Assembly: GCA_905233915.1 (NCBI GenBank)
Contig: CAJOFM010000008.1
Coordinates: forward strand, 22,267-86,266
From: an uncultured Muribaculaceae bacterium
GTDB lineage: Bacteria; Bacteroidota; Bacteroidia; Bacteroidales; Muribaculaceae
Reading direction: 5' to 3'
Length of the DNA: 64,000 bases
Part shown: positions 34,058 through 43,834 of the stretch, in pieces
Layout: the number at the start of each line of letters is the position of its first letter
How positions within the stretch are numbered: position 1 is the first letter of the stretch
Program-made: the position numbers and the translations under genes
The notes under the pieces: model-generated
Database searches by the model: none
What the model was told of the DNA's origin: nothing
What the model saw: the letters and a program-made list of their open reading frames with translations, nothing else

Positions 34058-34091
34058 CTAGTAGAGACGCAAGATTTTGCGTCTCTACTAG
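34058..34091. terminator. Perfect 15-base palindrome, terminator or mobile palindromic repeat
   Basis: CTAGTAGAGACGCAA pairs perfectly with 34077-34091 around GATT. It follows the LRR gene by 20 bases but has no T-run, so it may be a dispersed palindromic repeat that also ends transcription. The rest of 34092-34232 is AT-rich with no gene seen. Confidence 0.65.
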
Positions 34092-34232
34092 CAATTATAA
34101 TGTTAATCTAGTGAATAATAGAAGATTATCTCATTAAACTAAAGGTAACATTAAGTATTGCTTTTTTAAAACTTTAATAGCGTCATTAAGCATTTTTTAT
34201 CACGTCATCGTGGCTCCTATTGAAAAAGACGC

Positions 34233-34240
34233 TACCTTTG
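34233..34240 (+). promoter_or_regulatory. -7 element of the 5-formyltetrahydrofolate cyclo-ligase gene
   Basis: TACCTTTG; the start is predicted near 34247, giving a leader of about 19 bases. No clear -33. Confidence 0.6.
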
Positions 34241-34265
34241 CGGGCAAAGTAATTGATCTATTATA

Positions 34266-34841
34266 ATGATGACAAAAAAGGAATTAAGGCAACAAATCAA
34301 GCAGCTCAAGGCGATGACACCACTGGCTCTCAGGCAGGTGGAAGCAGATATGGTCTTTAACACCATCAAGGCGATGCCAGCGTGGCAACATGCACAGCAC
34401 ATCCTGTGCTACTGGTCACTGCCCGACGAGCTACCCACCCATGAGAGCGTGAACAACTGGCTTGCCGAGGGCAAAAACATCTACTTGCCACGCGTCAAGG
34501 GCGACGACTTGGAAATTGTGCCCTATCATGGCGCACAAAGCCTGGACGACAATAACAAGTTCCACATCGGGGAGCCCGTGGGTGACAGCGTGGACGCCTC
34601 TTGCCTGGAACTGATTATCGTGCCCGCTGTGGCGCTGGACGGCAAGCGTAACCGCCTGGGTAGAGGAAAAGGCTTCTATGACCGATTGCTGAGCAGCACC
34701 GATTGCCCCACCATCGGCGTGGTGTGCGACTTCCAGCTAGTTGATGAGGTTCCCGTCGAGCCCCACGACCACCCGCTGGACTGCATCGTCACCAGCGACA
34801 CCGTCATCTGCGACGAGGAAAAGCAAGACCTGTTCGCCTAA
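34266..34841 (+). CDS. 5-formyltetrahydrofolate cyclo-ligase
   Basis: ATP-dependent enzyme turning 5-formyl-THF into 5,10-methenyl-THF in one-carbon metabolism. The 191-residue protein shows the family order: N-terminal helix KKELRQQIKQLK, the substrate strand ILCYWSLPDELPTHESVN, LIIVPAVALDGKRNRLGRGKGFYDRLL (ATP-binding motif) and the closing PVEPHDHPLDCIVTSDTVI. An ATG three bases downstream may be the true start. It is followed, across an inverted-repeat element, by the M16 protease gene on the same strand. Confidence 0.94.
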   Translation: MMTKKELRQQIKQLKAMTPLALRQVEADMVFNTIKAMPAWQHAQHILCYWSLPDELPTHESVNNWLAEGKNIYLPRVKGDDLEIVPYHGAQSLDDNNKFHIGEPVGDSVDASCLELIIVPAVALDGKRNRLGRGKGFYDRLLSSTDCPTIGVVCDFQLVDEVPVEPHDHPLDCIVTSDTVICDEEKQDLFA

Positions 34842-34843
34842 CA

Positions 34844-34935
34844 TAATAACCGCCCTGACGGGCGGGAAATTTATCAAATTACATTTAATATATTATCATA
34901 GAAGCATAATTTCCCGTGCGCTAGCACGGTTATTA
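34844..34935. repeat. Predicted four-way-junction inverted repeat element
   Basis: Nested complementarity over 92 bases: an outer stem TAATAACCG (34844-34852) with CGGTTATTA (34927-34935); a small hairpin CCC-TGAC-GGG (34853-34862); a second long stem CGGGAAATT (34863-34871) with AATTTCCCG (34908-34916) around a 36-base AT-rich loop; and a hairpin GTGC-GCTA-GCAC (34916-34927). It fills the gap between two co-directional genes. Confidence 0.65.
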
Positions 34936-34957
34936 GACGAATGGACAAATAGACGAG

Positions 34958-37756
34958 ATGGACTGGAAGAAGACGATATTGTTGGGGTTCATTGCTGTGC
35001 TATCGTTGACAGCGGCGGCCAGGGAGAAAGCATTGCCCATTGACCCGGAGTTGAGAATCGGGCGGTTGGACAATGGCTTGACCTATTACATCCGCCACAA
35101 CGAGCAGCCCAAGGGACGTGCCGAGTTCTGGTTGGTGCAGAACACCGGGTCGCTGGTTGAGGAGGATGACGAACAGGGCTTGGCGCACTTTATCGAGCAC
35201 ATCGCCTTTCAGGGCACGAGCAATTTCCCTGGCATCGACATGGTGGATATCCTGCAGAACAACGGCGTTTCCTATGGCCGCGACATCAATGCATCCACGG
35301 GATTTGACGACACTCGTTTCCAAATTTCCAACGTTCCCACAGCACGAATTGAATTGCTCGACACGGTGCTGATGATGATTAAGGATCTGTCAAGCGAACT
35401 CAATTTTGAAGACCGTTCCATCGAGGAGGAACGCGGGGTTGTCCAGGAAGAATGGCGCATGCATGCCGACCAGATGATGCGCATGTATGAGAACACACTT
35501 CCCATCCTGATGCCAGGCTCAAGATATGCCCATCGCATCCCTATCGGCGACATGACGGTCATCCGCAATGTCACCCGTGCCCAATTACTCTCGTTCTATC
35601 ACCGCTGGTACAGCCCTCAGCGGCAGGCCGTGGTCATCGTGGGCGACTTTGATGCTGAACGCATGGAACGCATGGTCAAGAAGACCCTAAGCGATATTCC
35701 CAGGCTAGACAATGCAGACCCGGACCCCCGACTTGGGTATTTGCCCGACCACACCGGCGTCAACTATGCGCTGAATACCGACCCCGAGGCATCAAACACG
35801 ATGGTTTACCTGATGTTTGAGCACGCACAGGTGCCCATAGAACACCGCAATCAGCCTTCTTACTTGAAACACAATGTCGTTTCGTCCCTAGTGCAGGAGA
35901 TGCTCAGCGACCGCCTTAGCGAACAGACTCGCGAGCAGTCCTCCCCCATCAGCTATGGCATGGCCTACGACCGCCGCTTCCTAGTTTCCCGCACCCGTGA
36001 CGCGCTGACCCTTGTGGCACTGGTCAATGAAGGCAGGGCACTAGAGGCACTTGACACACTTGTCGCTCAAGCCGCACGGGTGATGCAACACGGATTCACA
36101 GGCGGCGAATTGGAACGTGCACGCCGCAATGCCATTGCGGTCTATACCGACCTGCAGACTGAAGCCAACAAGCGCACCAGCCGCCAGTATGCCGACGAAT
36201 ACATGGACCACTACATCAATGGTGGATATGTGCCCGGTGTGACAGCTGAATCCCGCATGCTGATTGACCAGGCTGAACGCATCACACTCGACGAGGTAAA
36301 CGCTTATCTGAGGGAAGTGACTGGCAAAGACAACGTCAGTGTGATGATTTCCGGGCCACAGTCGATGGGCACGGTCAGCCGCTACCCCACTTCACGCGAC
36401 GTGATAGCCCACGTTAACCGAATCATGAGCACACCACAGTCGCCCTATATCGACATGGTGGCCAACGACAGACTGATTGAGGTTGAGCCGGTGAAGGGAG
36501 GCATCGTGAACGAGACCTATGAAGAGGCGACCGGCATAACGACCATGACCTTGCGCAATGGCGCTACCGTGAGGCTAAAACCCACAACATTCAAGAACAA
36601 CGAGGTGCTGTTCAACGCTTTCAGCCTAGGTGGGGAATGGGCTTACGGCGACACGGCCGATGTGAACGTGCGCCTCATGAGTCAAGTCATAGAGGAATGT
36701 GCCCTGGGCGGCCACACCATCAACCAGCTTAACAGGATTTTGAGTGGTAAGCAGTTAGGCATCTACTTTGTCCTTAATGACCCCAACGAGCAGCTGAACG
36801 GCCAGTGCCAGAGCTCCGACTTGGAAACCCTGCTGCAACTGTGCTACCTGTACTTCACCGACGTCAGCCTTGACGAGGACGCTTTTCAAAGCCTCAAGGC
36901 ACGCATCCGCTCCCAAGTGTCACAAGCCAGCTACAATCCCAAAATGATTTACAGCGACTCCATTGGGAGCACTATATATAAAGGTAACCGCTTGTATCGC
37001 AACCTGCGGCCCGAAGAGGTGGACCAGCTTGACGGCGAACGCTTGCTGCAGTTATACCGACAACGAGTTGCCAATGCGGGTGACTATACTTTCTCGATTG
37101 TGGGCGCCTTCACGGTTGACGAGATAAGGCCCCTGATCAGGAAATACCTGGCCTCACTGCCCGACAATGGTCTGCGTGAGACCTATGGCAGCGGCTATCG
37201 TCCCGAAATGGCAACAGGCATGGTGGATAATTTCTTTAAAGTACCCATGCGCAATCCCAAGTCCTCGATTTATGTCTCCATCATGGGCGACAAGCAATAC
37301 AGCTTTGATGACGAATTCATGATGGACCTGGTGGGCGAATCGGTCGGCACTGCCCTGCTGACGTTCTTGAGGCATGAGAAACACGGCACCTACGATGTGG
37401 TCGCCGACGGCAACCTGTCCATCTACCACAATCGATGGATGATTAACTATGAGTTTGAAACCAGCACGGCCGACAGGGACAGCATGCTCGTGTATGCCGA
37501 CTATGCTGTAAACGCCATCTTCCACAGCGGCGTGAGCGAAGACCTGTTTACCAAAATGAAAGAACGGGTGGCACGCCAACACGAGAGTGCCTTGCAGACC
37601 AATGAATTCTGGCTGCGTGCCCTGCAACATCGTGCTTTGGGTATAGACATCGTGGGCGGCTATGACAATTTATTCCCCACATTGACCCAAGACGCCCTCA
37701 ACAAATACATCGAAGCCCTGTGGCCACACACGCGGCTACGCATCGTGATGAATTAG
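34958..37756 (+). CDS. M16 family zinc metallopeptidase (PqqL-like)
   Basis: Secreted or periplasmic peptidase of the pitrilysin/insulinase family, 932 residues, made of two M16 halves. The signal peptide is short (MDWKKTILLGFIAVLSLTAAA). The inverted zinc motif HFIEH lies at 77-81 (His77, Glu80, His81), and the third ligand Glu is in the EEERGVVQEEW segment (about 156-166). The C-terminal half (about 525-932) has the fold without a zinc motif, as expected. It probably degrades peptides in the envelope. It comes 116 bases after the folate gene, across a structured element. Confidence 0.92.
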   Translation: MDWKKTILLGFIAVLSLTAAAREKALPIDPELRIGRLDNGLTYYIRHNEQPKGRAEFWLVQNTGSLVEEDDEQGLAHFIEHIAFQGTSNFPGIDMVDILQNNGVSYGRDINASTGFDDTRFQISNVPTARIELLDTVLMMIKDLSSELNFEDRSIEEERGVVQEEWRMHADQMMRMYENTLPILMPGSRYAHRIPIGDMTVIRNVTRAQLLSFYHRWYSPQRQAVVIVGDFDAERMERMVKKTLSDIPRLDNADPDPRLGYLPDHTGVNYALNTDPEASNTMVYLMFEHAQVPIEHRNQPSYLKHNVVSSLVQEMLSDRLSEQTREQSSPISYGMAYDRRFLVSRTRDALTLVALVNEGRALEALDTLVAQAARVMQHGFTGGELERARRNAIAVYTDLQTEANKRTSRQYADEYMDHYINGGYVPGVTAESRMLIDQAERITLDEVNAYLREVTGKDNVSVMISGPQSMGTVSRYPTSRDVIAHVNRIMSTPQSPYIDMVANDRLIEVEPVKGGIVNETYEEATGITTMTLRNGATVRLKPTTFKNNEVLFNAFSLGGEWAYGDTADVNVRLMSQVIEECALGGHTINQLNRILSGKQLGIYFVLNDPNEQLNGQCQSSDLETLLQLCYLYFTDVSLDEDAFQSLKARIRSQVSQASYNPKMIYSDSIGSTIYKGNRLYRNLRPEEVDQLDGERLLQLYRQRVANAGDYTFSIVGAFTVDEIRPLIRKYLASLPDNGLRETYGSGYRPEMATGMVDNFFKVPMRNPKSSIYVSIMGDKQYSFDDEFMMDLVGESVGTALLTFLRHEKHGTYDVVADGNLSIYHNRWMINYEFETSTADRDSMLVYADYAVNAIFHSGVSEDLFTKMKERVARQHESALQTNEFWLRALQHRALGIDIVGGYDNLFPTLTQDALNKYIEALWPHTRLRIVMN

Positions 37757-37763
37757 CTTTTTT

Positions 37764-37833
37764 AGTTAACAGTTAACAGTTAACAGTGAATGGATGAAAA
37801 ATTCAATTAACTATTAACTGTTAACTGTTAACT
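37764..37833. repeat. Foldback AGTTAAC heptamer array between convergent genes
   Basis: Four units in one direction (37764-37791: three AGTTAAC, one AGTGAAT) face a second set in the opposite direction (37806-37833: ATTAACT, GTTAACT), giving arms of about 28 bases. Placed between the M16 protease and rsgA stop codons, it could end transcription from both sides. Confidence 0.9.
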
Positions 37834-37834
37834 C

Positions 37835-38770
37835 CTAAAACGGTTTCCTGTACTTATTATTGGGATCCTCGTCAAGGATGCTCAGGTAGCTGGTGTAACG
37901 GGATTGGGAGATTTCACCTTGCTCAACAGCCGCAAGCACGGCACAACCTGGCTCGTGGGTGTGGGTGCAGTTGTTGAAACGGCAATCACTGGAAATTTTG
38001 AAAATTTCAGGGAAATAATGGGCTACCTCGGCACGTTCAAAGTCGATTGTCCCGAAAGCCTTGACGCCTGGAGTATCGATGATGGCACCGCCATTGGGCA
38101 GGTCAAGCAGTTCGCTGAAAGTCGTCGTGTGCATTCCCTTGTGATGGGTGTGGCTCACGTCACCCACCTTGACATGGGCGTCAGGAACGAGCAAGTTGAT
38201 GATTGAAGATTTACCCACACCGCTATTGCCTGAGAGAAGCGACATCTTGCCGTTAAGTAATGCGCGCAAGTCATCAGCACCCTCACCGGTGGCTGCAGAC
38301 ATGGCAATGACTGGATAGCCCACACTCTCGTAAATAGCCTTCAGTTCCTCCAATTGTTCACGCAATTCTTCGGTTACAAGGAGGTCAACCTTGTTAAAAG
38401 CGATTGCAGCAGGCACCTGATAGGCCTCGGCAGTTGCTAAGAAACGATCAATGAAAGTGGTGCTTGTGACAGGATTGGTCAAGGTAACCACCAATACTGC
38501 CTGGTCCAAGTTGGCGGCGATAATCTGGAATTCCTTGGAGAGGTTGCTGGCACGACGGATAATGTAATTCTTGCGCGGCTCGATGGATGCCACGACAGGG
38601 GCCTCGCCTCCCTTTTCATCAACCTGCACGATGTCGCCCACGGCAACAGGGTTGGTGCAACGCATCCCCTTGAGACGCAACACGCCACGCATCTTGCAAT
38701 TAACAATGCCGCCGTCACCGAGACGCACGGTGACCCAACTTCCAGTATTTTTGATTACGAGTCCTTTCAT
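37835..38770 (-). CDS. rsgA: Ribosome small subunit-dependent GTPase A
   Basis: Circularly permuted GTPase that helps late maturation of the 30S subunit. The 311-residue protein has an N-terminal OB-fold (about 1-75: [18 protein letters not shown]), then the permuted G motifs: G4 AFNKVDLL, G1 [18 protein letters not shown]3 DTPGV, and a C-terminal zinc site ([14 protein letters not shown]). All motifs are intact. Its 3' end touches the foldback repeat. Confidence 0.96.
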   Translation of the reverse strand: MKGLVIKNTGSWVTVRLGDGGIVNCKMRGVLRLKGMRCTNPVAVGDIVQVDEKGGEAPVVASIEPRKNYIIRRASNLSKEFQIIAANLDQAVLVVTLTNPVTSTTFIDRFLATAEAYQVPAAIAFNKVDLLVTEELREQLEELKAIYESVGYPVIAMSAATGEGADDLRALLNGKMSLLSGNSGVGKSSIINLLVPDAHVKVGDVSHTHHKGMHTTTFSELLDLPNGGAIIDTPGVKAFGTIDFERAEVAHYFPEIFKISSDCRFNNCTHTHEPGCAVLAAVEQGEISQSRYTSYLSILDEDPNNKYRKPF

Positions 38771-38815
38771 TGAAATATCGTGTATTGCGGTAATGCCACA
38801 ATTTACTTAACATTT

Positions 38816-40231
38816 TTAGTCCCACGCTTCAAGGTCATCGGCAACTTCGGGCATATCACTGCGGTGGAATACGGGATTCTTGATGCCTTGGCGCCGTTGA
38901 GCGCGGTAGTTGTCCAAGAGCTTAAAGGCATGTTTGCACAGGAATACAAGGGCAATAAGGTTACACAGTGTCAATAATGCCATGAACAGGTCACCCATGT
39001 TCCATACAAAGTCAAAACTGGCCACCGCGCCAAAGAAAACAAACAGACCGCCAGAAAGGAGCCTAAAGATGACAAGCACCTTTTTATTATCGGTCAAGTA
39101 ACGGATATTCGCTTCGCCATAATAGTAATTGCCGATGATGCTGCTGAAGGCGAACAGGATAATCGCCACTGCTACATAAATTGTGCCCCAACTGCCCACC
39201 TGGCTCTCTAGCGAGGCCTGAGTGAGTTGAATGCCCTGAAGCTTCTCGTTGGCATACATGCCACTGATGAGCACGAGGAATGCCGTGCAGCTGCACACCA
39301 GCAAGGTATCGGTAAACACGCCGAGCGCCTGAATAAGGCCCTGCTTGACGGGATGGCTGACGTGGGCTGTAGCGGCAACGTTGGGCGCACTACCCTCGCC
39401 CGCCTCGTTGCTGAAAAGACCGCGCCTGATGCCAATCATGATGGTCATGCCCAAGCCACCGCCGGCAACTTGTTCAAAACCGAAGGCGTTTTCAAAAATG
39501 AGTTTAACCACATGTGGTATCAAGTCATAGTTCATGATCACGACCACCAATGCCAGGATAAAGTATCCTATTGCCATGACCGGCACCAGCACGCTACTTA
39601 CTCGGGCAATGCGCTGGATGCCGCCAAAGGCGATGAACAATGCGATGGACGAAAGGATAATGCCGACAAGAGTCTTTTCGAACCCAAAAGCCTGATGAAG
39701 AGCTTCGCAGATGGTATTGCTCTGGATAGAGTTATAGGACAAGCCAAATGTGATTGTAAGCAGGACAGCAAACAGTGCCGCCATCCACTTGTTTTTCATG
39801 CCACGGCTGATATAGTAGGCCGGGCCACCAATAAAGGATTCACTATCGGGTCGCTTGTAGAGCTGTGCCAATGTAGCCTCGACAAATGCCGTAGCTGAGC
39901 CGACCAGGGCGATAATCCACATCCAGAACACCGAACCCGGGCCTCCCACGGCAATCGCTGTCGCGACACCCGCCAGGTTGCCAGTACCCACACGCGTGGC
40001 TACCGACACTGCAAACGCCTGGAAAGACGAGATGTGTTTTCTCCCGTTGCTTGAAGGAGATGCGTCAACGATCTGGCGGAACATGTCGCCAAGCAGTGTG
40101 AACTGCACAAAACGGGTGCGAACCGTGAAATACAATCCACACAGGATGAGGGCTCCTATCAGCAGATAGGTCCACAACGCTTCATTGATTTGGCTTATCG
40201 CAACATTGATGAAGTCAAGATCTGATGACAT
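38816..40231 (-). CDS. Sodium:alanine symporter (AGCS family)
   Basis: Inner-membrane symporter taking up alanine or glycine with Na+. The 471-residue protein has about 10 to 11 membrane helices and family motifs: VATRVGTGNLAGVATAIAVGGPGSVFWMW near residue 75, FIGGPAYYISRGMKNKW, RRGLFSNEAGEGSAPNVAATAHVSHPVKQGL (the AGCS signature) and GVFTDTLLVCSCTAFLVL. It starts 45 bases upstream of rsgA on the minus strand's far side and reads towards it; the order is symporter-rsgA. The Na+ gradient it uses could come from the methylmalonyl-CoA decarboxylase encoded 7 kb away. Confidence 0.94.
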   Translation of the reverse strand: MSSDLDFINVAISQINEALWTYLLIGALILCGLYFTVRTRFVQFTLLGDMFRQIVDASPSSNGRKHISSFQAFAVSVATRVGTGNLAGVATAIAVGGPGSVFWMWIIALVGSATAFVEATLAQLYKRPDSESFIGGPAYYISRGMKNKWMAALFAVLLTITFGLSYNSIQSNTICEALHQAFGFEKTLVGIILSSIALFIAFGGIQRIARVSSVLVPVMAIGYFILALVVVIMNYDLIPHVVKLIFENAFGFEQVAGGGLGMTIMIGIRRGLFSNEAGEGSAPNVAATAHVSHPVKQGLIQALGVFTDTLLVCSCTAFLVLISGMYANEKLQGIQLTQASLESQVGSWGTIYVAVAIILFAFSSIIGNYYYGEANIRYLTDNKKVLVIFRLLSGGLFVFFGAVASFDFVWNMGDLFMALLTLCNLIALVFLCKHAFKLLDNYRAQRRQGIKNPVFHRSDMPEVADDLEAWD

Positions 40232-40316
40232 AGGCTTTCATTTGATTTTCGCCCCTAAAGGTACTGCTTTTTCTTGAAATCGGCAGGTTTTCTATCCATT
40301 TTTGAGCAATTATGAG

Positions 40317-40324
40317 TATATTTG
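40317..40324 (+). promoter_or_regulatory. -7 element of the GH2-GH3 operon
   Basis: TATATTTG matches TAnnTTTG; the predicted start is near 40331, 15 bases before the ATG. The -33 is not clear. Confidence 0.45.
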
Positions 40325-40345
40325 CCGAATTAATAACATAATCAC

Positions 40346-43300
40346 ATGAAACATTCTATCATCATACTCTCCTTACTGTTAATTGCGACAGTGACAACGG
40401 CTCAAGTGCAAAACCGCCCTATCGGGCAGTATCCCGGAAATCCTGGTGAATACTATGGTCCGACGATAGTAGCCGATGCTAGCGGCAGTTATCGCAATCT
40501 GGCACAGTTCCGCACCGTTTACCAGTCCTCGTCATGGGATTTCAACCTCACTTCCCAACTGCTCACCGATGGCATCATTGACGAGAAATCACCTGCATGG
40601 CTCAACGTGACCACCCCCGAGGGCCAACTGCCTCCTCACAAACGAGAGGCCTGTATCGATGGAAACGAGTGGACCTGCAACATCCTGATGGGTGAAGAGA
40701 CTTGGATTCAATATGACTGGGAGGGCATGAGCATCAGCATCGATGAGATAGAAATGATCGGCAACATGGCTTACCGCGACGACGCTCCCGCTGGTTTCCT
40801 AATGCGGGTGTACACATCTAAAGACGGTATGTATTGGGCCGTAGCCGATGAATGGCAGGGCGACTCCTTGCCTGGCACAGCTTCATATCGCAAAGTCCAT
40901 AGTGACCCGAATAAGAATTCCGGCAACGACCTGTTGTCAACACGTGACATCGACCATACCTTCCATTTTAAGGAGAAAACCATCTCTCACTTGCGTTTAG
41001 AGATTGTAGCACCTGCTGCAGCACACTACACCATCACCGAACTGAAGATGCGCAAAGGCGGCTTGCAGGCTGAGGGTTTGTTGCCGTCGGAACGCTTTTC
41101 CAGCGCATGGCGAAGCTTGGGAAACCGCGACGAATGGGTAACCGTTGACCTGGGAGCAAACTCCACTATTGACAAGGTTATTCTACACTGGACCGATAAA
41201 GCGACCCTGTACAACATCAAAGTAAGCAACGATAATAAGAATTGGCATTCATTCGTTAGCAGCGAACAATTCAAGGCAAATGTATCTACCTTCAACGGGA
41301 AGCAGGTGCAGGCACGTTATGTGAGAGTTAACTTGACAGGCGGAAGCCAGCCCTACTGCCTGAAAGAGATTGAGGTGTGGGGTACTGGAGGTTTGACAAC
41401 CCAAGACCATGCCCAAGGTGGATGGCAAGACGGACGATGGCTGCTCAATGGCGGCGACTGGCGGTTGCAACGTGCTTCACATCCCATGAGCCCGGCATTG
41501 CCCGCAACAGTACCGGCTACAGTACTGTCAAGTTTCGTGAATGCCGGTGCCCTGCCCGACATGAACCATGATGACAACCTGATGCTTTCATCAGAGTCTT
41601 TCTTCGATGGAGACTTTATCTATAAGCGTTCATTCGACCTGCCTGCCGAGTTGCAAGGCAAACGTGTATTACTCCACCTTGACGGTATCAACTGGAAGGC
41701 GGTGGTGACCCTTAACAGGCAGGAGTTAGGCACGATCGATGGGGCCTTCATGCGAGGCGAGTTTGATATCACACCCTACTTGAAAGAACGTAACAATAAA
41801 CTGAAAATCCGCATCATCGCCAACGACAACCCTGGTGGTGTGAAGGTCAAGACCGAAAAGAACACCGACTTCAACGGCGGCATCCTTGGGGCTGACAATC
41901 CCACCTTCCATGCCACAATCGGTTGGGACTGGATTTCGACTATCCGCGGGCGTGACATCGGCATTTGGGACGATGTTTACCTGACCGCATCGGGCGATGT
42001 GACGGTAAGCGATCCCGTGGTAACCACAACACTTGGCGAGAGAGACACACTAGCCACAATGACACCCGCAGTGATGCTTACCAACCACAGCAACAAGCCA
42101 GTTACAGGCAAGCTGCGTGGCCACATCGGTGACATCAGTTTCGAGAAACAGGTCACGCTTGCTGCTGGTGAGACGACTGAACAATCCTTTAATCCAAACG
42201 AGTTCCCGCAACTCAAGCAACAGCAGATGCGCTTGTGGTGGCCTAATGGCTACGGCGAACCCTACCTGTATGACGCGCAATTCTCTTTTGTGATCAATGG
42301 ACAAGAAAGTGACCATGTTGATTACAAGGCTGGTATCCGTGAAGTCAAGACAACTGAAAAAGACACGTGGTTGCGCATCTATATCAACCACCGCCGACTG
42401 GTGCCCAAAGGCGGAAACTGGGCCTTCAGCGAGAATAACCTGAACTACCGTGGCCGTGAATTTGATGCTGCCGTGCGTCATCACCGCGAGATGAACTACA
42501 ACATGATCCGCAACTGGGTGGGCATGACTGGTGACAAAGAATTCTACGAAGCTTGTGACCGCTATGGCCTCATGGTGTGGCAGGACTTCTGGCTGGCCAA
42601 CCCTGCCGACGGTCCCGACCCTGACAACGAGAAAATGTTTATGGATAACGCCCGCGACCTGGTGCTGAAAATCCGCAATCATCCTTGCATTGGTATCTAC
42701 TGTGGGCGCAACGAGGGCTATCCCCCCAAAACAATTGACGATGGTCTGAGAGCTGTTGTTGCCACATTGCACCCTGGCCTTGACTACATCTCAAGTTCGG
42801 CTGATGACGGCGTGAGCGGGCACGGCCCCTACAATGCCCTGAAAGCCAAGGAGTATTTTGAGAAACAAACGGGCAAACTGCACACCGAACGCGGTATGCC
42901 AAACGTGATGACCTACGAGGGCTTGAGCCGTACGCTTGATGCTGAACATCTGTGGCCCCAGAACCTCTATTGGGGCCGCCATGACTTCACGATGGAGGGA
43001 GCACAACGCGGAGCCTCGTTCAACCAATTAATTAAAGATTACTTCAGCGAGCCTACCTCGGCTGAGGAGTTCTGCGAATGGGCACAATGGATCAACTATG
43101 AGGGATACCGTGCCATGTATGAGGGCGGTAACAAAAATGCCATGGGCTTGTTGATTTGGATGAGCCACCCCTGCTGGCCATCAATGGTGTGGCAGACCTA
43201 TGACTACTACCTGGAGCCCACCGCAGCCTATTTTGGCGTGAAACACGCTTGTGAGCCCTTACATGTGCAATGGAACCCGATCACCAATCAGGTTGAAGTC

Positions 43301-43834
43301 ATCAACCATTCGGCAGGTCACCAGGCCGGCACAGTCAAAGCAAGTGTTTATCTTCTGGACGGTACGCTGTTGTGGAGCAAAGAAATGCCCTATGACCTCC
43401 AAGAAGACAAGTATTTTGACGCGATGACCGTTGAGGTGCCGCATCATTTTGAGGGCGTGTATTTCTTGAGATTGACCCTGACCGATGGTAACGGCAAGCA
43501 AGTCTCGCTCAACGATTACTTCCAAACCCTCGGTACGGACAGCCGCGAAGCCTTACACGACCTGCGCCGCGCCCAATTAAGTGTCACCACCAGCGGCAAG
43601 AGCATCACTCTAGTCAATAACGGCAATGTGCCCGCCGTGATGATCCGGCTGAACCTCAAGGGCGATGATGGAGAACAGATTCTGCCCGTCATCTACAGCG
43701 ATAACTACTTCCACCTCATGCCCGGCGAGAGCCGCACCATCGGCATCGAATGGAAAAACGAGGACACCCGTGGTACCACCCCCATTGTGGAAATCACCGG
43801 CACCAATGTAACTAAGACGACCATACAATTATGA
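40346..43834 (+). CDS. Secreted glycoside hydrolase family 2 enzyme with discoidin domains
   Basis: Exo-acting glycosidase of GH2, 1162 residues, closest in layout to beta-mannosidase or exo-beta-glucosaminidase. A signal peptide (to about 20) is followed by two F5/8 type C (discoidin) carbohydrate-binding domains (about 45-230 and 240-350), the GH2 sugar-binding jelly roll (about 365-560), an Ig-like domain (about 565-660), and the TIM barrel (about 665-960). The acid/base Glu is in CGRNEGYPP, and the likely nucleophile Glu is in HTERGMPN. C-terminal Ig-like domains follow. It overlaps the GH3 gene by four bases (ATGA), so the two products are made together. No SusC/SusD pair is near. Confidence 0.9.
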   Translation: MKHSIIILSLLLIATVTTAQVQNRPIGQYPGNPGEYYGPTIVADASGSYRNLAQFRTVYQSSSWDFNLTSQLLTDGIIDEKSPAWLNVTTPEGQLPPHKREACIDGNEWTCNILMGEETWIQYDWEGMSISIDEIEMIGNMAYRDDAPAGFLMRVYTSKDGMYWAVADEWQGDSLPGTASYRKVHSDPNKNSGNDLLSTRDIDHTFHFKEKTISHLRLEIVAPAAAHYTITELKMRKGGLQAEGLLPSERFSSAWRSLGNRDEWVTVDLGANSTIDKVILHWTDKATLYNIKVSNDNKNWHSFVSSEQFKANVSTFNGKQVQARYVRVNLTGGSQPYCLKEIEVWGTGGLTTQDHAQGGWQDGRWLLNGGDWRLQRASHPMSPALPATVPATVLSSFVNAGALPDMNHDDNLMLSSESFFDGDFIYKRSFDLPAELQGKRVLLHLDGINWKAVVTLNRQELGTIDGAFMRGEFDITPYLKERNNKLKIRIIANDNPGGVKVKTEKNTDFNGGILGADNPTFHATIGWDWISTIRGRDIGIWDDVYLTASGDVTVSDPVVTTTLGERDTLATMTPAVMLTNHSNKPVTGKLRGHIGDISFEKQVTLAAGETTEQSFNPNEFPQLKQQQMRLWWPNGYGEPYLYDAQFSFVINGQESDHVDYKAGIREVKTTEKDTWLRIYINHRRLVPKGGNWAFSENNLNYRGREFDAAVRHHREMNYNMIRNWVGMTGDKEFYEACDRYGLMVWQDFWLANPADGPDPDNEKMFMDNARDLVLKIRNHPCIGIYCGRNEGYPPKTIDDGLRAVVATLHPGLDYISSSADDGVSGHGPYNALKAKEYFEKQTGKLHTERGMPNVMTYEGLSRTLDAEHLWPQNLYWGRHDFTMEGAQRGASFNQLIKDYFSEPTSAEEFCEWAQWINYEGYRAMYEGGNKNAMGLLIWMSHPCWPSMVWQTYDYYLEPTAAYFGVKHACEPLHVQWNPITNQVEVINHSAGHQAGTVKASVYLLDGTLLWSKEMPYDLQEDKYFDAMTVEVPHHFEGVYFLRLTLTDGNGKQVSLNDYFQTLGTDSREALHDLRRAQLSVTTSGKSITLVNNGNVPAVMIRLNLKGDDGEQILPVIYSDNYFHLMPGESRTIGIEWKNEDTRGTTPIVEITGTNVTKTTIQL

